This document shows, in pieces, positions 34,427 through 43,665 of a stretch of 64,000 nucleotides of DNA. The translations under genes and the position numbers were made by a program. Below the pieces are notes generated by a model. The model saw nothing but the letters and a program-made list of their open reading frames with translations, was not told the origin of the DNA and searched no databases. Within the stretch, counting starts at the first letter, position 1. Each line of letters opens with the position of its first letter. Origin of the DNA: Arthrobacter sp. YN (lineage in GTDB: Bacteria > Actinomycetota > Actinomycetes > Actinomycetales > Micrococcaceae); contig NZ_CP022436.1 of NCBI RefSeq assembly GCF_002224285.1, positions 3,906,001 to 3,970,000 on the forward strand, read 5' to 3'.

Positions 34427-35807
34427 CCTGAGCTTCTGTCAACGGCTGCTTTGTCTCCACATCGTCAGCCGCCAGCAGGGCGAAGAAGGTCCAGATCGGC
34501 AAGAACGTCCATGACGACTGAGTGGATACACCAAGGGCCGTGAAGACAGCCAGCATGCCCAGCAACGATGCATTCCTGAAGTTCCGCCACAGAAGGACCA
34601 CAATAAGGAGTCCAAAGGCGATGAGGGCGACGTAGCCAAGTTCGGCCGCCACATGGGCGTAGGCATTCTCCGCAATGGGACGCGTCTGGTCCGTGGAGTA
34701 AATCCACGGCAACTGACGGCCGCTGACATATTGATCGAAATAGGCACCATAGCGTCCAGGCCCCACTCCGAAAAGGGGATTGTCTGAACTCATATCAAAG
34801 GAAATCTGGGATTTCACTCCGCGCAGGTTCAATGACGTTGTGGCGTACTGGTAGTCCGGAGCAAATTCGGTAAAACCAATCTTTGCCAACTGCCGGCCAA
34901 GGGTGGTCCTCAGGCTTTCAGAAAAAAGCAGTGCCAAAACCCCTACCAGTACCGTCGCGATCAAGGGAACCACTACTTTGGAAAACTTGAGGATGACTAT
35001 CATCGCGATTCCAACAGCAAGTCCTGCATAGGCCGTGGTGGATTGCGAATACAGAATTGACAAGGCCGCCACCACCGCAGCCAGGTAGCTTCTGTTGTAC
35101 AGGGCCACCAGAATTGCCGCCCCGGCGAAGAAGCCCAGGTGTTGCCCCTCCAGGAAGGGTCCTGACCGCAGAGTCTCCACCGTGTCATCGACGCCCAGTG
35201 TCCGGAAGCCAAGGGTGCCGATCAGTTGGGTGTTTCCGGACAGGGCGGAGGCCCACTGCATCAGGACTGCCACTCCGCAGAGCCAGATCGATGCGACGAT
35301 TGCCCGCACAGTCCTTTGTCGATCCACACGCCGGAGGACAGACCAGTAACACAGCGCCAGAAGAGCGTATCCGCTGTACAGAAGGAGATCGGTTTCGTAG
35401 CCCCTGTCATAGCCAACCGATCTGAGTCCACCGCTGCCCGGGGTGAGGTTCACCAAGGCAGAGAAGACGGTGGCAATGGCAAGGGCAGCAACGGCCACAC
35501 TGGCGAGGTCCCGTTTTCTCCTCATGGACCTCCGGCCAAGCACATACGTGGCGATGCCCATGATCCCGAGAATTTCACTGATCTTGAGTGGGAAACCCAC
35601 CGGGACTGTCAGCGCATACTGGAACGGCATGAAGACAACGCTGAGCAGCATGAAACGCTGGAACCACGGTCCTGTGGTCAGTATCTCCCCGAGGGACTTC
35701 GGCTTGGCCCTTGGAAGCACGAGTCGCTTTTCCGGTAAGGCGTCCGTGCCTTGCGCCACGATGTTCGTGCTCGAAGCGCCCACGCCGTGACTGATCTGAT
35801 TCCGCAT
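34374..35807 (-). CDS. O-antigen ligase/polymerase-like membrane protein (Wzy_C type)
   Basis: 477 residues with 10-12 membrane helices. The large periplasmic-side loop typical of the family contains FDMSSDNPLFGVGPGRYGAYF and IAENAYAHVAAELGYVALI, with the conserved Arg and His used in glycan ligation or polymerisation. In this locus it is the likely polymerase of the lipid-linked repeat unit. Start ATG 35807 has AGGGGC upstream. Its last 53 bases overlap the end of the convergent sugar transferase gene. Confidence 0.85.
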   Translation of the reverse strand: MRNQISHGVGASSTNIVAQGTDALPEKRLVLPRAKPKSLGEILTTGPWFQRFMLLSVVFMPFQYALTVPVGFPLKISEILGIMGIATYVLGRRSMRRKRDLASVAVAALAIATVFSALVNLTPGSGGLRSVGYDRGYETDLLLYSGYALLALCYWSVLRRVDRQRTVRAIVASIWLCGVAVLMQWASALSGNTQLIGTLGFRTLGVDDTVETLRSGPFLEGQHLGFFAGAAILVALYNRSYLAAVVAALSILYSQSTTAYAGLAVGIAMIVILKFSKVVVPLIATVLVGVLALLFSESLRTTLGRQLAKIGFTEFAPDYQYATTSLNLRGVKSQISFDMSSDNPLFGVGPGRYGAYFDQYVSGRQLPWIYSTDQTRPIAENAYAHVAAELGYVALIAFGLLIVVLLWRNFRNASLLGMLAVFTALGVSTQSSWTFLPIWTFFALLAADDVETKQPLTEAQVSRRRLSRPLLWQSGRG

Positions 35808-35891
35808 ACAAACGCCCCTGAATTCCTTCGGCCCCCATGACCGATCATTCGCCCTGCATTCCAGCAAACTTCACTCGTTCAACACCCTCTT

Positions 35892-37001
35892 CTACCAGCG
35901 GAAGAGCTTCGCAATCCGCCGGAACCTGGCGCCGATGAGACTTGGTGTGGAACGTCCCGCCCGGCCGTCGGAAGCCGCCAGGACCTCAGCTTGGGGCCAT
36001 ACCGCACGCCTGATGAAAAGCAGGCGTTCTTCGGCTGGAAGAGACCTGAAGATCATCCAGTAGGCCCGCCACCATCCTTTGCTTTCCCGCCACCTCCAAT
36101 TCAGGGGAACTTCATGATCCACCCGAAGATGGGCCGCCGGGAAGGCAAGACGAAGGGCGGGCTCGAGGACGGCTGAAGCCTTCACACTGTTGGCAAACTG
36201 CAGCACCTTTTCTCCCCCGAGCCTCAGGGTTTCGGCGTGCTCCCCAGCTCCCACTGCCGTTTTCCCGTGCCTTGCCTCCGGCCGGAGATCGTGGAGGGCG
36301 AAGATGACTGCGTGCGCCGGGAGGTCGGGCGTCAGCATCGGTACCCCCGCGAACAGGGTGGCTTGAGAGCTCTCCCTCACCTTGGCGAAAACGGCTGTGT
36401 CGTCCTCCGCGCATCCGGGAATGTGCCGATGCACGTCCAGCTCACAGCCCCACGTGCCGGGTTCAAGGGCCACTGAATGGTTGAAGGAGAGGCCGGACCA
36501 TTGGTCCGTCCTTCCGTTCCATCCCCATGCTTCGAGTGCGGCGCAAAGAACCTCAAGATGTGCGGGATCGGCCCAAACATCCACGTCACCGGAGTGCTCC
36601 CTTTCACGCAGACCTTGGCGGTGGAGCATCGGCCCCTTGATGGATATGGCGTCAACTCCATGGTCGCGGGCCACACTGGCAACCAAGGCGTAGACCATCT
36701 CATGGACGGGCGAGGACATCCACGGCACCCTGAGTTCGAGTATGCGTGCGGGATGTGACGGGTCATCGGATGCGATGCCCGCCGCTGCGAACTCGCGGAT
36801 CAAGGCCTGCTCAGCATCATCGAGGCCGGTGTCAGGCACCGGCCCATCCATAAGCTTCCGCCAGAGGACGGCTGGCACGCCGGCCAAGCCTATGGGTTCC
36901 GACGGCATTGTTGGCAAAAGCATCAGTTCAACGTCGGTCTGATTTTCGTGCCAGCCACGGAGGTCCAGTGCGCCATAGGCGATTGCTACCCAGCTCGTCA
37001 T
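35892..37001 (-). CDS. Nucleotidyltransferase family protein (NTP_transf_5-like)
   Basis: 369 residues from ATG 37001, with GGGAGGG upstream. The centre holds DAISIKGPMLHRQGL followed by HSGDVDVWADPAHL, the G...D(V/I)D motif of the uncharacterised nucleotidyltransferase family (PF14907-like). Further on are HRHIPGCAED and PAHAVIFALHDLRPE. Members are found near HprK-like kinases and PqqD-like proteins in exopolysaccharide and lasso-peptide loci; both partner domains are present as one fused gene at 42401. Substrate unknown. It lies 84 bases upstream of the ligase gene and may be cotranscribed with it. Confidence 0.8.
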   Translation of the reverse strand: MTSWVAIAYGALDLRGWHENQTDVELMLLPTMPSEPIGLAGVPAVLWRKLMDGPVPDTGLDDAEQALIREFAAAGIASDDPSHPARILELRVPWMSSPVHEMVYALVASVARDHGVDAISIKGPMLHRQGLREREHSGDVDVWADPAHLEVLCAALEAWGWNGRTDQWSGLSFNHSVALEPGTWGCELDVHRHIPGCAEDDTAVFAKVRESSQATLFAGVPMLTPDLPAHAVIFALHDLRPEARHGKTAVGAGEHAETLRLGGEKVLQFANSVKASAVLEPALRLAFPAAHLRVDHEVPLNWRWRESKGWWRAYWMIFRSLPAEERLLFIRRAVWPQAEVLAASDGRAGRSTPSLIGARFRRIAKLFRW

Positions 37002-37378
37002 TCGCCGCCCTCCCCTGGGACCGTGTGAACGGCGTGGAACAGCTCGAGATTCCCGCACGCATCTGTAATTTTAAGTCCCGATAAATCTACCGCAAATAAA
37101 ACCGTCAGATTAGTCAGGACGCTTACAGTAAACAATCCACACAAAGCCGAATACGTCCAGGGATCGGTTATCCTTGACTTTGGTCGAACACCAGACGGGC
37201 TCCGTTGTTGCTACCTCCCTCACATCAAATTTAAGGTGAGGCACTGCCACGAGCCGTGAGTCTACATCTGATGCGCCGATGAATGGGGGAGCGTGGCAAT
37301 GGTGGAATTTTGGCATGGGCTTTATCACCAGCCGTGCAATGAACAAATCGACTCTGCGTTCACGCAAGCAGGTGCCGG
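37002..37378. other. Divergent intergenic region of the exopolysaccharide locus
   Basis: 377 bases between the nucleotidyltransferase and the first glycosyltransferase of the plus-strand operon. It is AT-enriched around 37065-37140, has a TTGACT near 37163 and a CCTCAC/GTGAGG dyad near 37220-37245, and ends with the short frame listed separately. No -10 box is convincing. Confidence 0.45.
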
Positions 37379-37385
37379 TTGGTAG
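37299..37385 (+). CDS. Possible leader peptide overlapping the glycosyltransferase start
   Basis: 28 codons starting MVEFWHGLYHQPC and ending GAGW. The ATG has a strong ribosome site (GGGGGAG 8 bases upstream). Its TAG stop overlaps the TTG start of the next gene, which has only a weak site of its own. The layout fits translational coupling; the peptide itself has no recognised function. Confidence 0.4.
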   Translation: MVEFWHGLYHQPCNEQIDSAFTQAGAGW

Positions 37386-38437
37386 CCGCTGATTCCAGTC
37401 GGATTCTTCATGTGGTTGACCGCGTCGAGGGCGGGGTACCAAAAGCTGTCCGGAGCTACATTGAAAACAGCCCCAGAGAGTTCACCCACCTGGTTTTGTC
37501 GCCTTTTCAGAAAGGGCAGCCCGCCCCCGTGTGGCAGGGCTTGGCCGTTGAGCACCACGATCTGGGACCAGGACTCTTCAAACGCATTGCCACGGTTGGT
37601 ACCACCGTCGATCTGCTGATGCCCCAGGTTGTCCACGCGCACTCCAGCTTCCCCGGTCTCTACACCCGTGCGCGGCGCATAGCGGCACCAGTGGTCTACG
37701 AACCCCACTGCTTCAAGCATGACGACCCAAACACTTCCCCAGTGAAGCGGGCACTCTATCGAGGTGCCGAGAGATTCCTCGCACCAAGGACCTGGAAATT
37801 CGGGACACTGTCTTCCCACGAAGAAAACCTGGTGCGCGCGCTCAGCCCGTCTGCTACGTGCGTCTCCATCCCGAACCTGCCCACAGTCGCCTCCCGCCCA
37901 GCCGGGCATGGATCGCTGACCAGTCAGGCAATTCCGGTGATCTCCATGGTGGGAAGAATCGCCAGGCAGAAGGACCCTGCGTTCTTCAGCGATGTTGCCG
38001 CTGCTCTGCGGAGCAAGGTGCCATCCGCGCGCTTTCAGTGGATTGGGGACGGCGATCCGGAGCTGCGAAGAGGCCTTGAACAGGCCGGAATCCAGGTGAC
38101 CGGCTGGCTCGACAACCCGGGAGTGGCTGAATCCCTCGCTTCCAGCAGCGTCTACGTTCATTCCGCCGCGTATGAAGGATTTCCCCTCAGCATCCTCGAT
38201 GCCGCTGCCCAGGGCGTTCCCATTGCTGCCCGCAGCATCAGCGCCTTGGAAGACTCCGGCTTGCTGCAAGCAGGTGACGCCGACGGCGTGGCCGGTCTTG
38301 TGGCCGCCATCCTCAGCGATGCCGGGACAAGAGAGCTTGCGCTGGCGGCGAACCGCTCCCTGCTGGCCCGCATGAATCGTTCGACCCTGCACACTGCTCT
38401 TCGTGACCTCTATGACCTGAAAGGGCCTGATCGTTGA
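37379..38437 (+). CDS. Glycosyltransferase (GT4-like)
   Basis: 352 residues. The N-terminal half opens with SRILHVVDRVEGGVPKAVRS, followed by VVHAHSSFPGLYTR. The nucleotide-sugar half has ISMVGRIARQKDPAFF, WIGDGDPELRRGL and HSAAYEGFPLSILDAAAQG, the GT4 pattern including the EGFPLxxxE-like acid region (here ILDA). TTG start at 37379. It transfers a sugar to the lipid-linked repeat unit in the cytoplasm. First of four genes linked by 4-base overlaps. Confidence 0.88.
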   Translation: MVAADSSRILHVVDRVEGGVPKAVRSYIENSPREFTHLVLSPFQKGQPAPVWQGLAVEHHDLGPGLFKRIATVGTTVDLLMPQVVHAHSSFPGLYTRARRIAAPVVYEPHCFKHDDPNTSPVKRALYRGAERFLAPRTWKFGTLSSHEENLVRALSPSATCVSIPNLPTVASRPAGHGSLTSQAIPVISMVGRIARQKDPAFFSDVAAALRSKVPSARFQWIGDGDPELRRGLEQAGIQVTGWLDNPGVAESLASSSVYVHSAAYEGFPLSILDAAAQGVPIAARSISALEDSGLLQAGDADGVAGLVAAILSDAGTRELALAANRSLLARMNRSTLHTALRDLYDLKGPDR

Positions 38438-39477
38438 ACCGACTCAAGCAAGTGTCGTTCCCGTCCCGGATTCTCTCCCGCCACGTTGGCGGAAACACCA
38501 CCTATGCACGGGAGATCGCCAAAGGACTTGAGCTGAGAGGCGTCGAGATCAGCCAACTTGGCTCATCGAAGCGTGCGGTGCTCACCGCCCTCATGGAGAC
38601 ATGGCAAGGTCTTACGGTGCCCGCGAAACCTGGCTTTGTGCTGCACTACAGCGCTGACACCGGACCGCTGCTGCCGACCCGCGCTCCCTCGGTGGTGACC
38701 GTCCACGGTGTTGCGAGCCGCTGGATCACCACGGCGAGGTCGGCCCGGCAGGAAAAGATCTGGCGAACCCGGGTCCAGCGGGCCATCCACTCAACGGATG
38801 CGGTGATCACTGTCTCCAAGTCCAGTGCAGACGATGTTTCCGAGGTGTTCGGAATCGACCCGGCCCTTATTACGACGATTCCCCACGGCATCGACACTGA
38901 GTATTTTGCTCAGCCACGGGCTCTCAGCGACCGGCTTCAGCACCTTCGATCCACGCCCTACGTGCTTTACCTCGGAAACATTGAACCCAGGAAAAACTTG
39001 ATTGAACTTATACGGGCGTTCTCACTGCCCCAGCTCAAGGACCTTGGCGCAAAATTGGTGATCGCGGGAAAACCCGCGTGGAATGCGGTTGAAACCATGG
39101 CTGCGATTGAGTCTGCTGGTATCGAACATCTGGGTTTCGTTGATGACGACGAGCGGGTGGCGCTCATGCAGCATGCGGCCCTCTTCGCGTTCCCCAGCCT
39201 TTACGAGGGCTTCGGATTTCCTGTTCTCGAAGCCATGGCCTCCGGAGCTCCTGTCATTTGTTCGGACCGCGGCTCCCTCAAGGAAGTGGCAGGTCCGGCC
39301 TTCCTGTTCGAGGACACCGATGCCGACTCAATCGCCCGTGGCATTGCAGGGGCTCTTGGCAGTTCCGCAGCAACCGGGCACTCACGCGATGCCGGCCTCG
39401 CTTGGGCGAAGCGCTTTAGTTGGGATGCCAGCGTGGACGCGCATACCGAGGTATACGAGCGGGTGTTGCAACGATGA
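38434..39477 (+). CDS. Glycosyltransferase family 4
   Basis: 347 residues. RHVGGNTTYAREIAKGLELRG near the start; SVVTVHGVASRW; TTIPHGIDTEYF; YVLYLGNIEPRKNLIELIRAF; and the donor-site block LFAFPSLYEGFGFPVLEAMA with the catalytic Glu pair, then PVICSDRGSLKEVAG. A retaining sugar transferase of the mannosyl/rhamnosyl type is typical. The TTG start overlaps the preceding TGA by 3 bases, so translation is coupled. Confidence 0.93.
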   Translation: MNRLKQVSFPSRILSRHVGGNTTYAREIAKGLELRGVEISQLGSSKRAVLTALMETWQGLTVPAKPGFVLHYSADTGPLLPTRAPSVVTVHGVASRWITTARSARQEKIWRTRVQRAIHSTDAVITVSKSSADDVSEVFGIDPALITTIPHGIDTEYFAQPRALSDRLQHLRSTPYVLYLGNIEPRKNLIELIRAFSLPQLKDLGAKLVIAGKPAWNAVETMAAIESAGIEHLGFVDDDERVALMQHAALFAFPSLYEGFGFPVLEAMASGAPVICSDRGSLKEVAGPAFLFEDTDADSIARGIAGALGSSAATGHSRDAGLAWAKRFSWDASVDAHTEVYERVLQR

Positions 39478-40532
39478 AAGTCCTCATTCTCCACGGCTAC
39501 AGCGCCGACAACATCGGCGACGGCATGCTGGTCACCGAGGCAATCGAACTCATTACCGCGACCTTCCCCGCCGAGGCCATCGATCTCACACTGTGCGCCT
39601 CCGATCCCGGGAGTTTTGATCTCCCTGGTGTCTCACTGCGTCGAAGCAAGCCGTCCCTCCGCGGCTATGACCGTGACTACCTCGCGACCCTGCGGAATCT
39701 CGACAGCTTCGACCTCATTGTGGGCGTTGGCGGTGGGTACCTGCGCGGCGGAAACTGCGTTGAGCTGGCCAAAGCGCTGTTGGTCCATGGTGTCCAGTTG
39801 CGGGCAGCCAGCCGGCATGGAGCAAAGGTTGTCTATCTTCCCCAAAGCATCGGTCCCCTGAGGCTGGGCAGTGCCCCTTGGTTCAGGCGGCACCTGGGCC
39901 GGCTCAGCCAGGTCTGGGCCCGCGATGACCGCACGGTCCAGGAGCTTGGGCTGCCGTCCGTCGTCCGACGCGTGCCCGACATGGCAGTCCTCCGCGTTCC
40001 GGCACGGACCACACAGCCAGTAGAAGCCACTCCTGTGTACTCGGTACGAAACCTTCGTGGTGGCCTCCCTGCTCCCGTCATCGAGCTGGCGGGTCTGGTG
40101 GGGTCGTTCGACGGTTACGTGCAGAGTCAAACCGGTGGAAACCAGGACCTCTCCCCCATGCAGAGCCTCAACCCGCGGCGGATCCTCACCCGCGGGGACT
40201 TCCTGAATGGCGCTTCCGCCAAGCGGGTGGTGGTAGCCGTGCGGTTGCACGCTGCCCTCATGGCCTTGCAGGCGGGCCACTATGTTATTCACCTGTCCTA
40301 CGAGCGAAAAGGGTTTGCTGCGTTCGAGGATCTGGGCCTCAAAGAGTACGTCCACAACGCGTTCAGTTTTGATCCGGAGACGGTTCACGGACACATTGAC
40401 CGTCTGCTGAACAATGAGTCGGCACGCGAAGAATACGACGCTGCGGTGAACCGTTCTGCCGCAAGCACGGACGATGCCTATAAGGCGCTCGGTGCGAGTC
40501 TTCAGGACGCAGTCCTGGGCGTCACAGCATGA
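39474..40532 (+). CDS. Polysaccharide pyruvyl transferase family protein
   Basis: 352 residues from ATG 39474 (ATGA overlap with the previous gene). Family blocks: LHGYSADNIGDGMLVTEAIE, DLIVGVGGGYLRGGN, VVYLPQSIGPL, VWARDDRTVQELG and VVVAVRLHAALMALQAG. These match CsaB/ExoV-like enzymes that add pyruvate ketals from phosphoenolpyruvate to sugars. A ketal would make the polymer acidic. The acceptor is unknown. Confidence 0.9.
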   Translation: MKVLILHGYSADNIGDGMLVTEAIELITATFPAEAIDLTLCASDPGSFDLPGVSLRRSKPSLRGYDRDYLATLRNLDSFDLIVGVGGGYLRGGNCVELAKALLVHGVQLRAASRHGAKVVYLPQSIGPLRLGSAPWFRRHLGRLSQVWARDDRTVQELGLPSVVRRVPDMAVLRVPARTTQPVEATPVYSVRNLRGGLPAPVIELAGLVGSFDGYVQSQTGGNQDLSPMQSLNPRRILTRGDFLNGASAKRVVVAVRLHAALMALQAGHYVIHLSYERKGFAAFEDLGLKEYVHNAFSFDPETVHGHIDRLLNNESAREEYDAAVNRSAASTDDAYKALGASLQDAVLGVTA

Positions 40533-41665
40533 CCACTGCTACGGTCACCCGGAGCAACGTGCTCCAACCGCTGGTCATGGTGGCCTCAGGAGCTGTTACG
40601 GCCATCGTCCCAGCGGCATTCCAGGCCGTTGCAGCCCGGCTTTTCGCCCTCGAAGGCCAGGCTCAGATAGCACTCATCCTGAGCATCGGCGCCTTTTGCG
40701 CCGGTGTGATCGCCGCGGGTCTCCTCGAGCCACGAATGGCCGATTCCCGTTTGGTCGACAAGACGTACATCCCGGCCTGGGCCACGGCTTTGGGCGTTGC
40801 GGGAACACTGGCAATGGTCATTTTCCCGACCTCCATTTTAGTCCTGGCGTTTGGCCTGCCTTGCGCCATGGTGGCCCTCCAGATAGGGCGAATGCATGCT
40901 GCCTATACGGCTGGGTGGAAGATGGAGGCCTTGACTGCCGCCGCGCTGGTCCTGGGTGCGGGCGCTGCCTTGGTCCTCGCACAACAAAATTCACCGTGGG
41001 CGGTCTCTGTTTTGGGCGCATCCATGGCAGCAGCCATCGTCATCCGGGCCCTGAAGACCCCCTATAAGGCGTCGGGGCGCCCACGTTTGGCCCCAACCGC
41101 CTGGATCACTCTTGAAACTGCCATGGTGGCCTTGGTCCCGTTGGGCATTGTGGCCACAGTGTACCTGCTTCAACGGGATGAGGAAGCTGTTGCCCTCAAG
41201 GCCACCATCACGGTCCTCGGAGCGCTTCAGCCCATCCTCGGGTACATGCGGACGCGGCTGCTCGGAGCGGAATCGAGAAGCCTGGCGTTGGGCATGTCCG
41301 CCCTCAGCGTCCTGGCCATTGCGCTCATTCTGGTCCTGGAGGTTCTTGGCGTGTTCCAGGCCTTGTTCGGCTCTGCCTGGAACGTGGTGACACTCGGTGC
41401 TCTGTCACTGGCGTGCCTGTGGAAACTGGTCAGCATCCCGGGAACCCTGCCCTTCACCTACCTGCGACGCGCCGGGATGGTGGGCCAGGTTTTCTGGATC
41501 AGGATTGTGTCGTCGTTGTTGTATCTCGCAGTCAGCGTGGCCTTGATCCTCTGGAGCGATTCACTGGCGGTGCTTTTCCTGGGACTCACCATCGTGGAAT
41601 CAGTGACAGGCCTGTTGCTGTACGCGAGATACCGTTCGGTCTCCAAGGCGCTGCAGCAGGCCTGA
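40529..41665 (+). CDS. Putative polysaccharide flippase (MATE/MOP-like membrane protein)
   Basis: 378 residues with about 10-12 membrane helices, starting inside the pyruvyl transferase stop (ATGA). No strong motif, but helix pattern and position after the sugar and pyruvyl transferases suit a Wzx-type exporter of the lipid-linked repeat. It is shorter than a canonical Wzx (usually over 400), so two helices may be missing. Last gene of the plus-strand set; convergent with lepB. Confidence 0.6.
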   Translation: MTTATVTRSNVLQPLVMVASGAVTAIVPAAFQAVAARLFALEGQAQIALILSIGAFCAGVIAAGLLEPRMADSRLVDKTYIPAWATALGVAGTLAMVIFPTSILVLAFGLPCAMVALQIGRMHAAYTAGWKMEALTAAALVLGAGAALVLAQQNSPWAVSVLGASMAAAIVIRALKTPYKASGRPRLAPTAWITLETAMVALVPLGIVATVYLLQRDEEAVALKATITVLGALQPILGYMRTRLLGAESRSLALGMSALSVLAIALILVLEVLGVFQALFGSAWNVVTLGALSLACLWKLVSIPGTLPFTYLRRAGMVGQVFWIRIVSSLLYLAVSVALILWSDSLAVLFLGLTIVESVTGLLLYARYRSVSKALQQA

Positions 41666-41693
41666 CACGTCGGTCCGGTTGGCAGAGGTAAGG

Positions 41694-42398
41694 TCAGGAA
41701 CCCAAGGCTCCCCACTTATCGAAGGGGAAGACGAGCCAATCCACACGCCCCGTAATGTCCCCCCGTTGAACAGTTCTGACGCAGTCGGGAGGGGCCGCGG
41801 GGTTTCTGCATGCTGAGACGGAATCTTCCGAAACAGAGCGGTGATCCCCCAGCAGCAAATATTGCCCCTCACTGAGGATAAGTGGCGCAAAGCAGCGCGG
41901 TGACTCTACCGCCGTCGAGCAGTCAAGAGATCCTGCGTGGAGGGGGAAATCCTGATGGATGTACGGTTCGGTGACAGCGGCCCCGTTGACCTTGACCGCA
42001 CCGGCGGCATCACAGCATTCAACGGTGTCACCGGGCACCCCGATGATCCGCTTGACCAAGTACTCGGTGTTGCCAGGGCCAATGCCGGTCAGTTCACCAA
42101 ACCAGCCCACGCTGGTGCGCAGGAAGCTGCGGTCAGGCGTGGGCCCCCAGCTCGGTGGTTTGCGGAAGACAACCACGTCCCCGCGTTCAGGCACTGACGC
42201 GAAGTAGGCAGTCCGGTTCACCAGCACCCGGTCGCCCACGTTGAGGGTCTGCTCCATGGAGCCGGTAGGCACGTGGTGGATCTTCACCAGGAAACCTTGG
42301 ACCAGTGCCACCAGAATCAAGGCCAACAGCGCATGGCTCCACGGCGAACGGAACAATCGACGACGCCGGCCGGCAGCTTTCGCGGTATCGGGACCCAT
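41694..42398 (-). CDS. lepB: Signal peptidase I
   Basis: 234 residues: an N-terminal basic stretch, one membrane helix (HALLALILVALVQGFLV), then catalytic Ser in VPTGSMEQTLNVGDRVLVNR, box RGDVVVF, catalytic Lys in YLVKRIIGVPGDTV, and YLLLGDHRSVSEDS. It removes Sec or Tat signal peptides outside the membrane. It begins 2 bases after the HprK/PqqD gene stop, so it belongs to that transcript. This suggests a dedicated peptidase rather than the housekeeping one. Confidence 0.94.
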   Translation of the reverse strand: MGPDTAKAAGRRRRLFRSPWSHALLALILVALVQGFLVKIHHVPTGSMEQTLNVGDRVLVNRTAYFASVPERGDVVVFRKPPSWGPTPDRSFLRTSVGWFGELTGIGPGNTEYLVKRIIGVPGDTVECCDAAGAVKVNGAAVTEPYIHQDFPLHAGSLDCSTAVESPRCFAPLILSEGQYLLLGDHRSVSEDSVSACRNPAAPPDCVRTVQRGDITGRVDWLVFPFDKWGALGS

Positions 42399-42400
42399 CG

Positions 42401-43519
42401 TTATGGGGCCGGGACACGTACGAGCAAACCGGCATCCGCAAGGGTTGAAAGAACCCCCACCACTGCTTCTTCGAGCTGCTGTTCAGGTGGAGCACCAAAC
42501 TGGCGCTCCACCTGCTTCACAAGCGAAGCAAAATCCCGGCCCTCGCAGAGAGACCTCCAGACCAGCGGGCCCACTCCATCAAGGACGTGGACCATTCGGT
42601 TGCCGTCCAGGACGGCGGTCAGACCATCGGCCTCCACTGCATCCAGCACTGGGGCAGGCAGATATGACTCCGGCGCCAGGGGACTCATCACGCCGGCAGT
42701 TTCCTCTGTGGGCAGGACGGCCTCCCACGCCTCAGGTTGTTCCCATGCCAACAGCTCAGGGATTAGGGGCAGGACCTCAAAGGCCTCGCTGTAGGTGACC
42801 CGCCGAATCGCGCCGCAGCGGTCTACGTGCGATGCAATGGTTTGGAGCGGTTTGTCCATGTCGGCCAGATAGCTGATCTCCGGGACGATCTCGACCAAGG
42901 CTTCGCATAACCCCAACGTGTCAATCCGGGGCGCACTGGAAAAACCATCGCGCCGGGAAACCAGCACCAGCCCGGCGAGGGCAAGAGACGCAGCAGGCAA
43001 CTCACCAAGACCCAGGACAGAAGGAGCCAGTTGCGCCTTGTAGTCCTCGCCGGGCCGGATGACGGACAGTGGTTTTCGGTAGGGATGCACAGTACCGTCG
43101 GCCTCGATGCCAACAGTCTCATCGGTGACGTAGCCGTACTTAGCACCAAGGTTCCGCGCCAACGTGGTCTTGCCCCTCCCGGACGGACCAATGAACGCCA
43201 GTACCTGTCCGGAGGGGTGGGCGATTCCGGCGGCATGCAGCATCAGCAGGCGGCCCCGTTGCGCCTCGATGGCTGCCAATGTTGTGTGGGTGGACAGCTC
43301 CGCGACGGAACCTGGGAGTCCGGCGTCGTCCGGGAAAGCCCAGAGGAGCTCGGCGACGATATCCCCAACAACCGGGGTCGCGTCTTTTTCAGGCATTGCA
43401 TCGGACCAAGGCCCGCGGAGTTTCCCCAAGCGCGTTTCATCAACCTGTTGTCCCGAAAAATCGAATCGAATCCTGACTAAACCGCCCAGCGCATTGACCA
43501 GGATGTCATCAGTCTGCAT
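42401..43519 (-). CDS. HprK-like kinase domain fused to PqqD-like domain
   Basis: 372 residues. The N-terminal about 250 residues resemble HPr kinase/phosphorylase: LLMLHAAGIAHPSGQVLAFI, the P-loop GPSGRGKTTLARNLG, YVTDETVGIEADGTV and PYRKPLSV. The C-terminal about 85 residues (LTAVLDGNRMVHVLDGVGPL ... LWRSLCEG-like W and VGVLSTLADAGLLVRV) match PqqD, the peptide-binding domain of many ribosomal-peptide systems. The fusion and lack of a phosphotransferase system suggest the kinase acts on a peptide or sugar target bound by the PqqD part (inference). Coupled to lepB; preceded by a terminator-like hairpin. Confidence 0.8.
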   Translation of the reverse strand: MQTDDILVNALGGLVRIRFDFSGQQVDETRLGKLRGPWSDAMPEKDATPVVGDIVAELLWAFPDDAGLPGSVAELSTHTTLAAIEAQRGRLLMLHAAGIAHPSGQVLAFIGPSGRGKTTLARNLGAKYGYVTDETVGIEADGTVHPYRKPLSVIRPGEDYKAQLAPSVLGLGELPAASLALAGLVLVSRRDGFSSAPRIDTLGLCEALVEIVPEISYLADMDKPLQTIASHVDRCGAIRRVTYSEAFEVLPLIPELLAWEQPEAWEAVLPTEETAGVMSPLAPESYLPAPVLDAVEADGLTAVLDGNRMVHVLDGVGPLVWRSLCEGRDFASLVKQVERQFGAPPEQQLEEAVVGVLSTLADAGLLVRVPAP

Positions 43520-43592
43520 TTACTCCACCTAAGATCAGCGGGCCATACCAAGCGAAAAGAGAATATTGTTGAAGGCCTTCACATACTCTCAT
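43509..43592 (-). CDS. Possible short peptide ahead of the HprK/PqqD gene
   Basis: 27 codons (MRVCEGLQQYSLFAWYGP...VNAD), stop overlapping the HprK/PqqD start by 11 bases. The ribosome site is poor (AGGA touches the ATG). It may be a chance frame in the promoter region. It is listed because short precursors often precede PqqD-type domains. Confidence 0.2.
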   Translation of the reverse strand: MRVCEGLQQYSLFAWYGPLILGGVNAD

Positions 43593-43605
43593 TCCTGGAA
43601 CGCAC

Positions 43606-43640
43606 GAAAACGCGCCAGCCCCTAAGACTGACGCGTTTTC
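43606..43640 (-). terminator. Terminator-like hairpin after the Tat surface protein gene
   Basis: The stem GAAAACGCG/CGCGTTTTC, extended by a CAG/CTG pairing across one mismatch, ends in TTTTCG on the minus strand, 26 bases past the stop at 43666. It separates this gene from the HprK/PqqD-lepB unit. Confidence 0.6.
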
Positions 43641-43665
43641 GCCTGAAATGTTCTTCGAATAGGGC

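Noticed and set aside
36999..43519. Lasso-peptide cluster
   Set aside because: The nucleotidyltransferase and PqqD/HprK fusion recall such clusters, but no cyclase, B2-type protease or credible precursor is present.
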